Shown here piece after piece: positions 36,253 through 43,586 of a stretch of 64,000 nucleotides of DNA. The translations under genes were made by a program, and so were the position numbers. Within the stretch, counting starts at the first letter, position 1; every line of letters begins with the position of its first letter. Under the pieces are notes generated by a model, which was not told the DNA's origin, ran no database searches, and saw only the letters and a program-made list of their open reading frames with translations. Source of the stretch: Streptococcus suis (lineage in GTDB: Bacteria > Bacillota > Bacilli > Lactobacillales > Streptococcaceae); NCBI GenBank assembly GCA_029593465.1, contig JAKTNK010000007.1, positions 1-64,000 on the forward strand. The letters run 5' to 3'.

Positions 36253-37476
36253 GTGGAAAATTGGAAATTTGCCTTCAGTGCGATCCTCAGCCATAAAATG
36301 CGTTCATTTTTGACCATGTTGGGGATTATTATTGGTGTTTCAGCGGTGGTGATTATTATGGGTCTTGGTAATGCGATGAAAAAAAGTGTCGCAGATAGTT
36401 TTACCGATGACCAAAAGCAAGTCAGGGTCTTCTACCAAGCTGATGATCAAGAGGATAATGGCTTTGTCGGCTTTGCTGGCGGTGAGTCCGCAGAACAGCC
36501 TGTTAAGATGGAGTGGTTGGACCGGGTAGTTGCTAGCATTTCAGGGATTGATTCCTATTTTGTGACCAATTCTGCCAATGCAACGGTGGCCTTTGGTAAA
36601 AAAACAGCTACAGGAGCCTCTATCTCAGGAGTAAGTCAGCAGTATTTTAAGGTAAAAGGCTATGATATTGTGGCTGGGCGACAATTTCAGGCGGATGATT
36701 ATCGGCGTTTTTCAAGGATTATCATGATGGATACGGTTATGGCTGATACCTTGTTTGGCAAAGGAGACTACACCCAGGCTTTAAATCAAGTTGTCACCGT
36801 TGGTGATCATGATTATTTGGTGATTGGGGTCTATAAAGCGTCTGAGAATTCTTTCTCAATACCGTCTGTGAACGGTGAAGCCGTCATGACCAATACCCAG
36901 CTTGCTCAGGAATTTAAAACAGAAGAAGTTGAACAAATCAATGTTCATGTCACTGATGTTACCCAAAGCCAACGTTTGGGTGAAGAAGCTGCTGCGGAGT
37001 TAACCCGCCTATCTCAAGTTAAAAATGGTAAATATACGGTCTTTGATAATGCTGAAATGTTGCAGATGATTGACAGAGAGTTTTCAATAATGACAACGGT
37101 CATTGGGTCTATTGCGGGGATTTCCTTGTTGGTAGGTGGTATTGGGGTGATGAATATTATGCTGGTATCGGTGACCGAACGGACTCGAGAAATTGGCTTG
37201 CGAAAAGCGCTTGGAGCCACACGCCGCAATATTTTGACGCAATTTCTCATTGAAGCGGTGGTACTGACCATTCTTGGTGGGTGTTTAGGTTTGTTGTTAG
37301 CCTTTTTGGCTGTGGGTGGTCTCGGTGCTGCCATGAACTTGCCTAATGCGACGGTATCGCTAGATGTGGCAGCGATTGCCATTGCGTTTTCTGCTGGTAT
37401 TGGTATTCTCTTTGGCTTACTTCCAGCCAATAAAGCCAGCAAGCTTGATCCTATAGAAGCACTGCGTTATGAGTAG
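36253..37476 (+). CDS. MacB-type ABC transporter permease
   Basis: A 407-residue FtsX-fold permease starting at GTG 36253 (TAGGAGG before it). One N-terminal helix (about 20-42) follows the MRSFLTMLGIIIGVSAV motif, then a large extracytoplasmic domain (about 50-280), and three C-terminal helices with TERTREIGLRKALGATRRNIL between the first two. MacB-like systems couple ATP hydrolysis to movement of substrates outside the membrane by mechanotransmission. With the adaptor it probably exports peptides, antibiotics or lipids; no substrate clue is seen nearby. Confidence 0.93.
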   Translation: MENWKFAFSAILSHKMRSFLTMLGIIIGVSAVVIIMGLGNAMKKSVADSFTDDQKQVRVFYQADDQEDNGFVGFAGGESAEQPVKMEWLDRVVASISGIDSYFVTNSANATVAFGKKTATGASISGVSQQYFKVKGYDIVAGRQFQADDYRRFSRIIMMDTVMADTLFGKGDYTQALNQVVTVGDHDYLVIGVYKASENSFSIPSVNGEAVMTNTQLAQEFKTEEVEQINVHVTDVTQSQRLGEEAAAELTRLSQVKNGKYTVFDNAEMLQMIDREFSIMTTVIGSIAGISLLVGGIGVMNIMLVSVTERTREIGLRKALGATRRNILTQFLIEAVVLTILGGCLGLLLAFLAVGGLGAAMNLPNATVSLDVAAIAIAFSAGIGILFGLLPANKASKLDPIEALRYE

Positions 37477-37572
37477 GTATCCCTGTGCTTGACAAGTCTT
37501 ATCAATGACAGAATTAAGAAAAATAGCCACCTAGGATGGCAGTAAGGTTAGCAATAGAATAGGAGAAAAAAG

Positions 37573-37866
37573 ATGATTGATGTGATTTACAATAAAGCTG
37601 AGCAACGGTCAGTGGCCTTGGATCAAGGAGTAGAGATTGGCGAATGCACCTATGCTGTTGATGGGCAGACTTGGGTGATTAACCATACCTTTGTTAACCC
37701 TCAGTATGGTGGGCAGGGAATTGCCAAGCGGCTAGTCGATCTGTTAATTCATGAGGCACGGCTAGCCGGTGTTAGGGTTGCAGCTACCTGCTCTTATGCG
37801 CTTCATTTATTTTCCAAAACACCTGATTACCATGATGTGGTTGTTTCTAGCTCAAAGAAAGACTGA
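37573..37866 (+). CDS. Small GNAT-fold N-acetyltransferase (YjdJ/NATD1-like)
   Basis: A 97-residue one-domain protein of the short N-acetyltransferase group. It shows the acetyl-CoA binding VNPQYGGQGIAKRLVDLLIHEAR region (part of the R/Q-x-x-G-x-G/A motif) and VAATCSYALHLF. The family is found in many Firmicutes, with substrate unknown. AGGAG at 37561-37565 supports the start. It stands alone after the exporter operon and ends before a bidirectional terminator. Confidence 0.87.
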   Translation: MIDVIYNKAEQRSVALDQGVEIGECTYAVDGQTWVINHTFVNPQYGGQGIAKRLVDLLIHEARLAGVRVAATCSYALHLFSKTPDYHDVVVSSSKKD

Positions 37867-37961
37867 CTTACATCGTCTTTGGATACTTAAGAGCCGTTAG
37901 AGACTGCCAAGCTGAAGCCTCCTTAAAGGCTGTCAGGTCTTAGATTTTGTTCACGATTACA

Positions 37962-38005
37962 AAAACGCTTAGAGAGTTTGCATGCATCAACTGTCTAAGC
38001 GTTTT
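37962..38005. terminator. Bidirectional terminator between acetyltransferase and phosphoesterase genes
   Basis: A perfect 12-bp stem AAAACGCTTAGA (37962-37973) and TCTAAGCGTTTT (37994-38005), with T runs on both strands. Confidence 0.8.
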
Positions 38006-38028
38006 AATATGATTGCAGTGGATTGGAT

Positions 38029-38883
38029 TTAGCAGTCAAAGATTGTCAGGGCTTTTTGAAACTCTGCCTTGAGATGTTGCTGAGTGTAATCGTGGTAATC
38101 TTTGAGATGTCTAACCTGATGATAACGTTTGGAAAGGTTCCAAGTGCCGCTAGGATTGTATTCAGGGTGTTGATTGACATAGTCAATGGTTAAATCCCAC
38201 TCACGGCGATAGCCCAGAGGATGCGCGTGGTAGCTAACCCCATCAATCATCTGATGATACGAGTGGTGGCTATGACCAAAAACGACATCCGCTATCTCAT
38301 GCTTGACGAATACCTCATGAAAACGCGGACTACCTAGAAAAGCATTAAAGGGGACCAACTTAGGGTGGGTCAGTAGAAAGTTTCCATGTGGCACAAAATG
38401 CAGTGTCACCAAATCGATGTCTGGACGCTTTGTCAAGATATCATCCAACTTCTGGATGATATTGGCAGTGATTTGAGGGTCGCTTTGCTGCCGAGTCAAG
38501 CGTCGGTCAAACCAGAATTGTTTTTTGAAAGCCATCAACTCTTCCATTGTCTTTTGAGGGAAAAAGCTGTAATCATACCAGCCATGACAAGCTAAAAAGT
38601 TTCTAGAGCCAACGGTGTAAGTTTTAAAGTCTAGCTGCTCAATTTCAGCTTCTTTTAAGTCTAACATGTCATGATTACCAAGATTGTAAGTGACGGGCAA
38701 ATGTTTTCTGAGTAATTGAATAAAGGGGAGTCCCACTGTGTGATGGTGATTGGAAATATCGCCAGCGATATGGAGATGGTCTATTTGTTCTTCTTTCAAA
38801 AGGGTAATGAGCGTTTGGTTGTCGAAATCCGTAAAGGCATTGAAATCCACGTGGAGATCGCTCATGAAGGCTAGTTTTGTCAT
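38029..38883 (-). CDS. Calcineurin-like metallophosphoesterase
   Basis: A 284-residue protein with the dimetal motifs SDLHVDFNAF, HIAGDISNHHH, NLGNHDML, a middle histidine in TLHFVPHGN, and GHSHHSYHQ. The family hydrolyses phosphoester bonds in varied substrates. It is divergent from queG (about 90 bp apart) and ends at the bidirectional terminator. The substrate is unknown; the fold assignment is firm. Confidence 0.92.
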   Translation of the reverse strand: MTKLAFMSDLHVDFNAFTDFDNQTLITLLKEEQIDHLHIAGDISNHHHTVGLPFIQLLRKHLPVTYNLGNHDMLDLKEAEIEQLDFKTYTVGSRNFLACHGWYDYSFFPQKTMEELMAFKKQFWFDRRLTRQQSDPQITANIIQKLDDILTKRPDIDLVTLHFVPHGNFLLTHPKLVPFNAFLGSPRFHEVFVKHEIADVVFGHSHHSYHQMIDGVSYHAHPLGYRREWDLTIDYVNQHPEYNPSGTWNLSKRYHQVRHLKDYHDYTQQHLKAEFQKALTIFDC

Positions 38884-38973
38884 GAGTTTATTCTACCTTT
38901 TTTCAGCGAATTTGACACACATTTGTTACTATCCTGACTTGCTATCAACATGATTTTTCCTTAAAATAGTCAT

Positions 38974-40092
38974 ATGGATATAAAGGTAGAAATTCAAAAA
39001 CTGGCTAAGGAAATTGGCATTTCAAAGATTGGATTTACGACGGCAGATGATTTTGATTATCTGGAAAAAACCTTACGCGCTGGTGTTGAGGAGGGACGAA
39101 CAACTGGCTTTGAACACAAGGTCATCGAAGAGCGTATCAAGCCCAAGTTGTCCTTGGCATCAGCCAAAACCATCATCTCCATTGCCGTAGCTTACCCCAA
39201 TAAACTACCGGTGAAGCCTCCTAAAACGCAGTACAAACGCGGTAAAATAACGCCCAATTCTTGGGGGCTAGACTATCACTATGTCCTGCAAGATAAGCTC
39301 AACCGTTTGGCAGAAGGCATTGAGAAGCTGACCGAAAATTTTGAGTATAAGGGCATGGTGGATACTGGGGCACTAGTGGATACAGCTGTTGCAAAGCGGG
39401 CTGGTATTGGCTTTATCGGAAAAAACGGTCTGGTGATTTCTAAGGAGTTTGGCTCCTACATGTACTTGGGTGAGTTGATTACCAATTTGGAGATTGAACC
39501 TGACCAGGAAGTCGATTACGACTGCGGGGATTGTACCCGCTGTTTAGAGGCTTGTCCGACCTCTTGTCTGCTTGGTGATGGCACGATGAATGCTAGACGT
39601 TGTCTGTCTTTCCAAACTCAGGACAAGGGAATGATGGCGATGGAGTTTCGTAAGAAAATCAAAACCGTCATCTATGGCTGTGATATTTGCCAAATCTGCT
39701 GCCCTTATAATCGTGGCATTGACAATCCCCTAGCGAGTGAAATTGACCCAGAGCTGGCCCATCCAGAGCTGATTCCTTTTTTGGAGTTGACCAATAAATC
39801 TTTTAAAGAACAGTTTGGCATGATCGCCGGTTCTTGGCGGGGTAAAAATATTCTGCAGCGCAATGCGATTATTGCCCTAGCCAATGCTCATGACCGGAGT
39901 GCCATTGTAAAATTAGTTGAAATTATCGATAAAAATAACAATCCCATTCACACCGCGACAGCCATTTGGGCTCTTGGTGAAATTGTGAAAAAGCCAGACG
40001 AGGCCATGCTTGAGTTTATGCGCAGCCTTTCCTTAACCGAAGAAGACAGCCTTAGAGAGTTAGAGTTGGTTCGTCAAAAATGGCAATTTTAA
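38974..40092 (+). CDS. queG: Epoxyqueuosine reductase
   Basis: Cobalamin-dependent iron-sulfur enzyme performing the last step of queuosine formation in tRNA. The 372-residue protein shows two [4Fe-4S] motifs, CGDCTRCLEACP and CDICQICCPYNRG, and a C-terminal HEAT-repeat tRNA-binding part (NAIIALANAHDRSAIVKL). The cobalamin-binding domain precedes them with GFIGKNGLVIS. Length is standard. It lies upstream of prfB in a row of translation genes. Confidence 0.95.
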   Translation: MDIKVEIQKLAKEIGISKIGFTTADDFDYLEKTLRAGVEEGRTTGFEHKVIEERIKPKLSLASAKTIISIAVAYPNKLPVKPPKTQYKRGKITPNSWGLDYHYVLQDKLNRLAEGIEKLTENFEYKGMVDTGALVDTAVAKRAGIGFIGKNGLVISKEFGSYMYLGELITNLEIEPDQEVDYDCGDCTRCLEACPTSCLLGDGTMNARRCLSFQTQDKGMMAMEFRKKIKTVIYGCDICQICCPYNRGIDNPLASEIDPELAHPELIPFLELTNKSFKEQFGMIAGSWRGKNILQRNAIIALANAHDRSAIVKLVEIIDKNNNPIHTATAIWALGEIVKKPDEAMLEFMRSLSLTEEDSLRELELVRQKWQF

Positions 40093-40139
40093 GAGCTTTG
40101 TGCTAGAATGGATGAGATTATAGTCAGAAGGAGTGTACC

Positions 40140-41235
40140 ATGGAAATCGCTGAAATGCGTCAAAAAATAGTAGATAATAAAGAGAAGTTGACTAGCTTCA
40201 GGAGGTCTCTTTGACTTAGAGCGTTTGGAAGAAGACATTGCGCTTCTGGAAAATCGTATGACTGAGCCAGATTTTTGGAATGATAATATCGCAGCTCAAA
40301 AAACTTCTCAAGAGCTCAATGAACTCAAGCAAACTTATGAAACCTTTCATAATATGGAAGAATTGTCAGAAGAAACAGAGCTTTATTTGGAGATGTTGTC
40401 TGAAGACGATTCCGTTCAAGCTGATTTAGAAGAGAGTCTTGAAAAACTAGACAAACTCATGACCAACTACGAGATGACCTTGCTATTGTCAGAGCCTTAT
40501 GATGCTAACAATGCCATCATGGAAATCCACCCAGGTTCAGGTGGAACGGAGGCTCAGGATTGGGCTGAGATGCTCTTTCGCATGTACACCCGTTTTGGAA
40601 ATGCCAAAGGCTACAAGGTTGAAACCTTGGACTATCAGGCTGGTGATGAAGCAGGCATCAAGTCGGTGACCCTATCTTTTGAGGGACCAAATGCCTATGG
40701 TTTGTTGAAATCAGAAATGGGGGTTCACCGTTTGGTTCGTATCTCCCCATTTGACTCGGCAAAACGCCGTCACACCTCCTTTACGTCTGTAGAGGTAATG
40801 CCGGAATTGGACGATACCATCGACGTTGAGATTCGTGATGATGATATCAAAATGGATACTTTCCGCTCAGGTGGTGCCGGTGGTCAGAACGTCAATAAGG
40901 TCTCAACAGGGGTGCGTTTGACCCATATTCCAACAGGTATTGTCGTTTCATCAACAGTTGACCGTACCCAATACGGTAACCGCGACCGAGCGATGAAGAT
41001 GCTGCAAGCAAAACTTTACCAGATGGAACAGGAGAAAAAGGCTGAAGAGGTTGATGCTTTAAAAGGTGATAAGAAAGAAATCACCTGGGGCAGTCAAATC
41101 CGTTCCTATGTCTTTACGCCTTATACCATGGTCAAAGATCACCGCACAAACTTTGAAGTGGCTCAGGTGGACAAGGTCATGGATGGAGACATCGAAGGCT
41201 TCATCGATGCCTATCTCAAGTGGCGGATGGATTAG
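40140..41235 (+). CDS. prfB: Peptide chain release factor 2, programmed +1 frameshift
   Basis: RF2 reads UGA and UAA stops. The gene is join(40140..40211, 40213..41235), 364 residues. The first 24 codons end in CTT followed by an in-frame TGA (40212-40214) and C. A +1 shift on CTT continues as GAC TTA GAG. The internal Shine-Dalgarno-like AGGAGG (40200-40205) just upstream of the slip site stimulates shifting. When RF2 is scarce the TGA is read slowly and the shift makes more RF2, the known autoregulation. Codon-reading motif SPF ([14 protein letters not shown]) and the catalytic GGQ ([12 protein letters not shown]) are present. AGAAGGAG precedes the ATG. Confidence 0.98.
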
Positions 41236-41690
41236 TTGTTAGCATAAAGATGGGACTAGTCTCCTGCTTATCGGACGTTTTTGATGCATCGGATGGTCTC
41301 TTTGAACTTATAGAAAGAAAAAGATGTGGGTTCAAAAAATTGAACTTGAGCTAAAAGCTAGCGAAAAAAGATAGCCTTCCTCATATGTCAGCATATGTCG
41401 TCATGCTCCTATTTCTTGTTTGCTTTTGACGCTCCTAGTATCTTTTAGAAATGAACACGGGACTAACGTCTCTTGAAAAAAGATAACACTTCCTTGACCT
41501 TGCAAGTCGTCTGTTTTTCTATTTTTCATTGGATGTTTTCGATAAGTTGAATTGTCCCTTTGTATCTTATGAAAGGAATTGAGCATAGCCCTTAGGTTTG
41601 GCATTTAGAGTAAATGATTTTGTGTCTGGGACACTGCCCTAATTTCCTAAAAGTCAGTCGCCTAATGTTGGGCTTTTGCATCTTATTATT
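41236..41690. other. Gene-free 455-bp gap between prfB and ftsE
   Basis: AT-rich sequence with several small repeats such as CATATG TCAG CATATG (near 41382-41397) and no coding frame with a ribosome binding site. A 67-codon minus-strand frame (41401-41604) lacks any supporting feature. In related streptococci these two genes are, to my knowledge, close together, so this may be a decayed insertion. Confidence 0.5.
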
Positions 41691-42383
41691 ATGGCTTTAA
41701 TTGAATTAAAGGATGTTTCTAAGAAATATCGTCGTTCGACAACTGCCCTACGCCATGTGACGGTCTCTGTTAATCAAGGGGAATTCGTCTACATCGTTGG
41801 TCCATCTGGCGCAGGTAAGTCAACGTTTATCAAACTACTGTATCGTGAGGAAAAATTATCCAGCGGGTCTCTCAAAGTTGGAGAATTCAACTTGGCTAAA
41901 CTGAAAAAACGCCAGGTTCCTCTTTTACGCCGCTCTATCGGAGTGGTTTTCCAAGATTACAAGCTTCTTGAGCAAAAGACTGTTTATGAAAATGTTGCTT
42001 TTGCTATGGAAGTAATTGGTGAAAAGCGCAAGCACATTAAAAAACGTGTGACCGAAGTTCTAGAGCTTGTTGGCTTGAAACATAAAATGCGTTCTTTCCC
42101 TAATCAATTGTCGGGTGGGGAGCAGCAGCGTGTGGCGATTGCGCGTGCGATTGTGAACAATCCTAAAATGCTGATAGCAGATGAACCAACCGGCAACCTG
42201 GATCCTGAAATTGCGATGGAAGTTATGCAGGTGCTTGAACGAATTAATCTTCAAGGCACAACCGTTTTGATGGCGACGCACAATGCGCAAATTGTCAATC
42301 AGCTGCGCCACCGTGTCATTGCTATTGAAGACGGCAAGATTGTCCGTGATGAAGAGGAAGGAGAGTACGGCTATCATGATTAG
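41691..42383 (+). CDS. ftsE: Cell division ATP-binding protein FtsE
   Basis: FtsE with FtsX forms an ABC-type complex that activates peptidoglycan hydrolases (PcsB in streptococci) at the septum. The 230 residues begin MALIELKDVSKKYRRSTTAL. Walker A is GPSGAGKST, the Q-loop FQDYK, the signature [15 protein letters not shown], and Walker B LIADEPTGNLD. The usual start ATG 41691 has no clear ribosome binding site, which is odd for an essential gene. ftsX overlaps its end by 8 bp. Confidence 0.97.
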   Translation: MALIELKDVSKKYRRSTTALRHVTVSVNQGEFVYIVGPSGAGKSTFIKLLYREEKLSSGSLKVGEFNLAKLKKRQVPLLRRSIGVVFQDYKLLEQKTVYENVAFAMEVIGEKRKHIKKRVTEVLELVGLKHKMRSFPNQLSGGEQQRVAIARAIVNNPKMLIADEPTGNLDPEIAMEVMQVLERINLQGTTVLMATHNAQIVNQLRHRVIAIEDGKIVRDEEEGEYGYHD

Positions 42384-43308
42384 AAACTTTTTCAGGCATT
42401 TATGGGCCTCTATCAAAAGTTTAAAACGCAATGGGTTGATGAGCCTTATGGCCATGTCTATGGTATCTTTTACCTTGATGCTGGTCGGGATATTTGCCGC
42501 TGTTCTTCTGAACACCGAAAAGTTAGCTTCAGGCATTGAAAACAATATCCAAGTCAATGTTTTCTTAAATGTTGACTCGACAGATGCTCATGAAACGGTC
42601 AAAGACAGTTCAGGTAAGACCATTGTCAATAAGGATTATCATAAGCTTTACCGTCAACTCAAAGAAATTGATGGTGTCAAGACCATTAGCTATTCTAGTA
42701 AAGATGAGCAGTTGGAAGAGTTAAAAGCCAAGATGGGTGAGGCCTTCTCGTCTGTTTATGAAGATGGTGCTAATCCACTTTATGACGTTTACTACTTGAA
42801 AACGAACTCACCTCAAGATGTGAAAAAAGTGGCTCAAGCAGCAGAAAAATTAGGTGGTATTGACTCAGTAGAATACGGTGGGGCAGATACCGAGCGGATT
42901 TTCAAATTGGCGAAACTGGTTCGTATTTGGGGACTTAGTGGAACAGGTGTTTTGGTTTTAGTGGCTATTTTCCTGATCTCCAATACCATTCGAGTCACTA
43001 TCTTTTCACGCCGTCGTGATATTGAAATCATGCGCTTGGTTGGTGCTAAGAATTCCTACATCCGTGGGCCCTTCTTCTTTGAAGGGGCTTGGATTGGTTT
43101 GCTAGGTGCTATCCTACCAGCTGCCTTGGTGTCTTACCTCTACGTGATTGCCTACAATTACTTGATGGAAGGACTTGTGCAACAAAATCTCAGTCTCTAC
43201 CAGCCTGACTTAGCTATCCCCGTTGGTGTGGCGGCAATGGTGGCTACTGGTATCGTTATTGGGTCACTGGGCTCTGTCCTATCCATGAGACGCTTTTTGA
43301 AGATTTAA
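42376..43308 (+). CDS. ftsX: Cell division permease FtsX
   Basis: A 310-residue membrane partner of FtsE. One N-terminal helix (about 22-45) is followed by an extracellular loop of about 120 residues containing QVNVFLNVDSTD and the degenerate FtsX repeats (the part that touches PcsB), and three C-terminal helices with ISNTIRVTIFSRRRDIEIMRLVGA before the second. ATG 42376 lies within the last codons of ftsE, so translation is coupled. A terminator follows at 43371-43401. Confidence 0.97.
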   Translation: MIRNFFRHLWASIKSLKRNGLMSLMAMSMVSFTLMLVGIFAAVLLNTEKLASGIENNIQVNVFLNVDSTDAHETVKDSSGKTIVNKDYHKLYRQLKEIDGVKTISYSSKDEQLEELKAKMGEAFSSVYEDGANPLYDVYYLKTNSPQDVKKVAQAAEKLGGIDSVEYGGADTERIFKLAKLVRIWGLSGTGVLVLVAIFLISNTIRVTIFSRRRDIEIMRLVGAKNSYIRGPFFFEGAWIGLLGAILPAALVSYLYVIAYNYLMEGLVQQNLSLYQPDLAIPVGVAAMVATGIVIGSLGSVLSMRRFLKI

Positions 43309-43370
43309 GGGTTCTCAGCTACTCAGGCTAAAAGAGATGATTTAGACCAGATACCGTTAACAAATAAGAG

Positions 43371-43401
43371 AGGTGTAAACAATTTGTTTGCATCTTTTTT
43401 T
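43371..43401 (+). terminator. Terminator after ftsX
   Basis: AGGTGTAAAC pairs with GTTTGCATCT (two G-U or near pairs) across AATTT, followed by a run of seven Ts. Confidence 0.75.
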
Positions 43402-43443
43402 ATTGCAAAAAGGGCGGAAAACGCTGATATACTACACTATATC

Positions 43444-43479
43444 AGGTATTAGAAGGTATTGACATACCTTCTAATACCT
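43444..43479. promoter_or_regulatory. Perfect 16-bp inverted repeat upstream of the methyltransferase operon
   Basis: AGGTATTAGAAGGTAT (43444-43459), TGAC, then its exact complement (43464-43479). It is too long and lacks a T run, so it is not an ordinary terminator; it may be an operator or a structured RNA element controlling the island. Confidence 0.6.
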
Positions 43480-43537
43480 ATTAATAACTAACTAGCAAAG
43501 AAAACTAAATTGGGCGTTTGGCCCGCACTTGAGTTTG

Positions 43538-43562
43538 GCACCGTATTCGTTGGTGCTTTTTT
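43538..43562 (+). terminator. Terminator-like hairpin 24 bases before the methyltransferase gene
   Basis: GCACC (43538-43542), a 9-base loop, GGTGC (43552-43556) and six Ts. It is preceded by a smaller hairpin GGGC-GTTT-GGCC (43513-43524). Placed in the leader, it could act as an attenuator or end a small upstream RNA. Confidence 0.6.
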
Positions 43563-43586
43563 GCTAGAAAAAGTGTAGGAGTAACG

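Noticed and set aside
37014-37442. 142-codon minus-strand frame inside the MacB-type permease gene
   Set aside because: It is entirely antisense to a well-supported gene with normal permease motifs.
40140-40225. prfB as a pseudogene because of the in-frame TGA
   Set aside because: The TGA is at the established programmed frameshift site with slip codon and stimulator, so the gene is intact.
41401-41604. 67-codon minus-strand frame between prfB and ftsE
   Set aside because: No ribosome binding site, no recognisable domain, and low-complexity composition.
42060-42557. 165-codon minus-strand frame across the ftsE/ftsX junction
   Set aside because: Antisense to two conserved genes and without a family match.
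43444-43479. Reading the long inverted repeat as an insertion-sequence end
   Set aside because: No transposase, no matching partner repeat and no target duplication near the island; a regulatory or RNA structure is the simpler view.
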